From: Candidatus Woesearchaeota archaeon
GTDB taxonomy: Archaea; Nanoarchaeota; Nanoarchaeia; Woesearchaeales; CALCXY01
NCBI GenBank assembly: GCA_030751555.1
Contig: JASMFX010000116.1
Coordinates: 1 to 6,848, forward strand
Length of the DNA stretch: 6,848 bases
Direction of reading: 5' to 3'
The translations under genes were made by a program, and so were the position numbers. The notes under the pieces are model-generated. The model was not told the DNA's origin and ran no database searches. It saw nothing but the letters and a program-made list of their open reading frames with translations. Below, in pieces: positions 4,780 to 6,848 of this stretch; position 1 is the stretch's first letter; each line of letters begins with the position of its first letter.

Positions 4780-4822
4780 TTCATTTCTTCTCCCCTTACT
4801 GGGTATGGGGAGAAGAAATGAA
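4780..4822. repeat. Long perfect hairpin, family member 3 (inverted loop)
   Basis: A 16-bp perfect stem (4780-4795 with 4807-4822) encloses an 11-base loop, TTACTGGGTAT. The core TCTCCCC...GGGGAGA (4789-4813) is shared with hairpins 1 and 2. Read on the minus strand the loop becomes ATACCCAGTAA, matching the TACCC...GTA of the other two, so this copy appears to be inverted. In RNA the stem could extend by two G-U pairs and one G-C pair. It lies between the export protein gene and the promoter of the 50-codon ORF. Confidence 0.75.
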
Positions 4823-4835
4823 GTCACCAAGTGAC
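4823..4835. repeat. 5-bp hairpin abutting hairpin 3 on the other side
   Basis: GTCAC (4823-4827) and GTGAC (4831-4835) pair around CAA directly after hairpin 3 ends. With the 4763-4779 stem it makes three contiguous hairpins with no unpaired base between them. Confidence 0.45.
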
Positions 4836-4872
4836 CAAAAGCGCCCACATCAAAATAATAGAATTAATTTTT

Positions 4873-5343
4873 TTACTTCACAAAAAAACTAAAAGCCTCA
4901 CTCCCACTAACAACAATCAATGTAACCAACACACCAGCAATCAAAACACCACCAACAACAGCCCCAAAAAATCTTTTCTTATCAATTCCCAAAAGATAAG
5001 CAGCTATTGCCCCAGTATACACCCCAGAACCAGGTAGAGGTATCCCAATAAACAATGCTAAACCCCATTCCCCATATTTTTCAACATAGGGCTCTATTTT
5101 CCGTTGTGTCCTGGCTACAATTTTCTCCCATATCCTAGCTACAGCCCCAATCTTCAATAATAAGTGCATAAACTTATCCAAAATAAAATAAACAACCACT
5201 CCTAAAATAATATTTGTCACAACCGCAACAACAAAAACCAGAAGCCAAGGCAATCCAACAATAATTCCATAAGGTATCGAAGCCCTCAACTCCAGAGCAG
5301 GAGTCAAGGTAAGAAGAATCAGGACAATCAAGTCATTCAGCAT
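4873..5343 (-). CDS. Small multidrug export family membrane protein
   Basis: The product (156 aa) matches the family called small multidrug export protein (COG2426, Pfam Sm_multidrug_ex). The diagnostic start is a hydrophobic helix running into LTPALELRASIPYGI (12-26), with ELR at 18-20. The second diagnostic block is PLPGSGVYTGAIAAYLLGI (102-120). Membrane segments are predicted at about 4-17, 26-55, 93-118 and 125-147, separated by a basic amphipathic stretch (57-90) rich in K, R and E. The family name implies drug efflux, but the transported substrate is not established and the block resembles the re-entrant helices of DedA-like proteins, which is an inference. The ATG overlaps the end of the CCA gene by 7 bases and has AAAGGTGA about 10 bases upstream, so the pair is an operon. 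Length is normal for the family. Confidence 0.85.
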   Translation of the reverse strand: MLNDLIVLILLTLTPALELRASIPYGIIVGLPWLLVFVVAVVTNIILGVVVYFILDKFMHLLLKIGAVARIWEKIVARTQRKIEPYVEKYGEWGLALFIGIPLPGSGVYTGAIAAYLLGIDKKRFFGAVVGGVLIAGVLVTLIVVSGSEAFSFFVK

Positions 5344-6554
5344 CGTATCGATTTCACCTTTGTTTTAACATAGTCACTTTTAATCAGGTCTCTAACCAAC
5401 TCCTCTGGCTTGGAATATTTGCGTTTAACAGAGGCATAGAGTTTCCCTTTCCTAATAACTACTTTTCCATATTTTTTCTTAAACACCTTGCAATGTTGCT
5501 CCATCTTCACTGGAGGCCCTGTCAATTCTTCCTTTCCTTTCAAAACCTTATTCTTAAAACTAAACCAATAGTACACTACCTTGCCATCCCAATGCCATCC
5601 CTTTGTCTTTAAACCAAACAAGCCAAATTTTTTTTCAAACAACTCAAAGATTTTCAACAGCTTGCTACCAACAACATCAGCCTTGCCAGATAAGCTCTCT
5701 GCTTTAACAACCATATCTTCTTTTTCCAATTTTTTCTCATCAAATCCCTTGACCACAAAATAGTTCAGACTCGGTTTCTTCAAAAATCCCTTGCAAGTCT
5801 TAATCAATAATCCATATCTCTCCTCTCCCAAAGCTGCAGCTGCATTCCTTCCCTTCTCAACAGGGTCTATCAAAACCAAAGGACTCTGAAGCTTAGACTT
5901 ATTGACCTCAAACATAATATTCTTATGATACTTGGCAGGATCAATAATCTCTTTGCCCTTCCACTTTGCAGCAGCATGAACAAAACCAGAAAATCCCTTG
6001 TAGTAAATAGTCAAAATCTCAATCACATAGCCAGAAAAACCCTTTATGTAGCTCTCTGCTCCATAGACCTCTATTGATTTACAAAATCCCTTGGCTAACA
6101 GGATATCATCTGCATACTTTGCATGCTTCCTAACAAATTTAGTGTGCAATGGACTAATGTCTGTTATATTTACTGACTGCTCTGCATTATCAATCTCTAG
6201 GATAGGGATAATCTCAAATAAAAATCCCTTATGCTTAATCTGGAAATAATCTCTGCTGCCATGCAGCCTAACAATTCCACTGAATCTTTTCTTCAACTCC
6301 TTCTCCAGAAGATCACTAATCTCATCGCTCTTATCTTTATACTTACCATAAGAAAACTTCATATAAATATCAGCATCTCTAATACCTTTGGTCCAGGTTT
6401 CTTTAGCACCACTCCCCCCTAACTCAGCTTTCATCCCTTTAAGACCTTTGTTCAACTTTAAAAGAAAAGCCCCTACAGTATCAGAAACCTTTTTTCTTTC
6501 ATTCTCATCTGGCTTTACAAGCTCCAGAGCTGCTTCTAAGACTTTTTTCATCAT
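5337..6554 (-). CDS. cca: Archaeal class I tRNA CCA-adding enzyme
   Basis: The product (405 aa) adds or repairs the 3'-terminal CCA of tRNA using CTP and ATP without a nucleic acid template. Archaeal marks are GSGAKETWTKGIRDADIYMKF (split here as GS at 47-48 and DAD at 60-62), KGFLFEIIPI (109-118), SPLHTKFVRKHAK (134-146), a VYGAES-YIKGFSGYVIEIL block near 163-181, and DPVEKGRNAAAAL in the middle, all collinear with the Archaeoglobus enzyme as I recall it. The catalytic carboxylates would be D60, D62 and E114. The Archaeoglobus enzyme has E59, D61 and D110, so the first and third positions have swapped Asp and Glu. Length is slightly short of the usual 430-450 aa. ATGATG at 6554 lies about 25 bases from a TATA box, which predicts a leaderless start. 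It heads an operon with the export protein. Confidence 0.93.
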   Translation of the reverse strand: MMKKVLEAALELVKPDENERKKVSDTVGAFLLKLNKGLKGMKAELGGSGAKETWTKGIRDADIYMKFSYGKYKDKSDEISDLLEKELKKRFSGIVRLHGSRDYFQIKHKGFLFEIIPILEIDNAEQSVNITDISPLHTKFVRKHAKYADDILLAKGFCKSIEVYGAESYIKGFSGYVIEILTIYYKGFSGFVHAAAKWKGKEIIDPAKYHKNIMFEVNKSKLQSPLVLIDPVEKGRNAAAALGEERYGLLIKTCKGFLKKPSLNYFVVKGFDEKKLEKEDMVVKAESLSGKADVVGSKLLKIFELFEKKFGLFGLKTKGWHWDGKVVYYWFSFKNKVLKGKEELTGPPVKMEQHCKVFKKKYGKVVIRKGKLYASVKRKYSKPEELVRDLIKSDYVKTKVKSIRC

Positions 6555-6573
6555 GAAAAATGAATACTTTTAG

Positions 6574-6584
6574 TTTTTATATGT
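6574..6584 (-). promoter_or_regulatory. TATA box of the cca operon
   Basis: The minus strand reads ACATATAAAAAC. It is about 25 bases from the ATG at 6554, so the transcript probably begins at the start codon itself. It lies back to back with the antiporter TATA box, centres about 26 bases apart. Confidence 0.6.
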
Positions 6585-6595
6585 TTGGATTTCCA

Positions 6596-6609
6596 AAACC
6601 TTTTTATAC
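6596..6609 (+). promoter_or_regulatory. BRE/TATA promoter of the antiporter gene
   Basis: The plus strand reads AAACCTTTTTATAC, a BRE-like AAACC followed by TTTTTATA. Transcription should start near 6630. A GAGGTGA Shine-Dalgarno follows at 6634-6640. Confidence 0.6.
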
Positions 6610-6642
6610 CTTCAAAACCAATTTTACAAAAAAGAGGTGAAA

Positions 6643-6848
6643 ATGGACTTATCGTTATTATTCCTAACACTACTGACAGTAGTCTTTCTCATAGGATTAA
6701 TCTCTTCAATCATCTCAAATAGATTCAAAATTCCTAATCTTCTACTACTGCTCTTAGCAGGAATGCTTCTTGGAAGAATGCGATTGGGTGGAGCAAAGCT
6801 ATTCAACTTCCCTCCAGAATTCATAAGTGTAATCGCCCTTTTAGCATT
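6643..6848 (+). CDS. Cation:proton antiporter (CPA2/KefB type), N-terminal fragment
   Basis: The 68 complete codons visible begin MDLSLLFLTLLTVVFLIGLI, a membrane helix, followed by a short basic turn (SNRFKIP) and a second helix rich in leucine, LLLLLLAGMLLG. The helix-RFKIPxLLxLLLxGxLLG pattern is typical, from memory, of the N-terminus of CPA2 sodium/proton or potassium/proton exchangers (Pfam Na_H_Exchanger). These are integral membrane proteins that trade monovalent cations for protons to control pH and ion content. The conserved paired aspartates of the family would lie beyond the window. The ATG at 6643 is chosen because GAGGTGA ends two bases upstream and a TATA box lies about 38 bases upstream. 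This is the only plus-strand gene, divergent from cca. The TrkA-type regulatory domain seen in KefB cannot be checked here. Confidence 0.75.
   Translation, partial: MDLSLLFLTLLTVVFLIGLISSIISNRFKIPNLLLLLLAGMLLGRMRLGGAKLFNFPPEFISVIALLA

Noticed and set aside
282..4822. CRISPR array formed by the repeated hairpins
   Set aside because: The three copies are about 2 kb apart with genes between them and are not spaced by short unique spacers.
4404..5037. Plus-strand ORFs at 4404-4655 and 4831-5037
   Set aside because: Antisense shadows of the 139/50-codon ORFs and the export protein; low-complexity composition and no initiation signals.
6624..6824. 66-codon minus-strand ORF in the antiporter region
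   Set aside because: Covers the promoter, ribosome site and start of a clear membrane antiporter on the other strand.

Overview
The window looks like a piece of an AT-rich archaeal chromosome, most probably from a DPANN lineage such as Woesearchaeota or Pacearchaeota. Three things point that way. The window encodes an archaeal class I CCA-adding enzyme and a NurA-type nuclease. Every transcription unit starts behind an archaeal BRE/TATA box (TTTAAATA or TTTATAAG types). Start sites are a mix of leaderless starts and GAGGTG/AAGGTGG Shine-Dalgarno starts. The lineage is inferred from protein character and gene style; no rRNA or tRNA is present to confirm it.

All genes except the last lie on the minus strand, so transcription runs right to left. 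From the right: a divergent promoter region (about 6555-6642) separates a rightward cation:proton antiporter (cut by the window end) from a leftward pair, the tRNA CCA-adding enzyme and a small multidrug export family membrane protein, whose ORFs overlap by 7 bases. Next come a leaderless 50-codon ORF and a 139-codon ORF, in one frame but separated by a single TAG. A NurA-domain nuclease gene and a gene for a four-helix membrane protein of unknown function follow, each with its own promoter. The left part is central carbon metabolism: a PfkB-family sugar kinase and a class II fructose-bisphosphate aldolase (again a 7-base overlap), then the first 23 codons of phosphoenolpyruvate synthase at the window edge. 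Together these suggest a lower glycolytic/gluconeogenic route between fructose phosphates and pyruvate.

The most unusual content is intergenic. Three of the five gaps between minus-strand transcription units carry one member of a family of long perfect hairpins (282-327, 2453-2500, 4780-4822). They share an apical core, TCTCCCC-N-TAC-loop-GTA-N-GGGGAGA. Their lower stems differ in sequence but stay fully complementary. A GGCCGCGATTT motif lies 30-65 bases to the left of the hairpins, exact in two copies and degenerate in the third. The hairpins lack the U-tail of an intrinsic terminator, and in two gaps separate poly-U tracts already sit between the upstream gene and the hairpin. They may be a structured-RNA or DNA-palindrome family with an unknown role.
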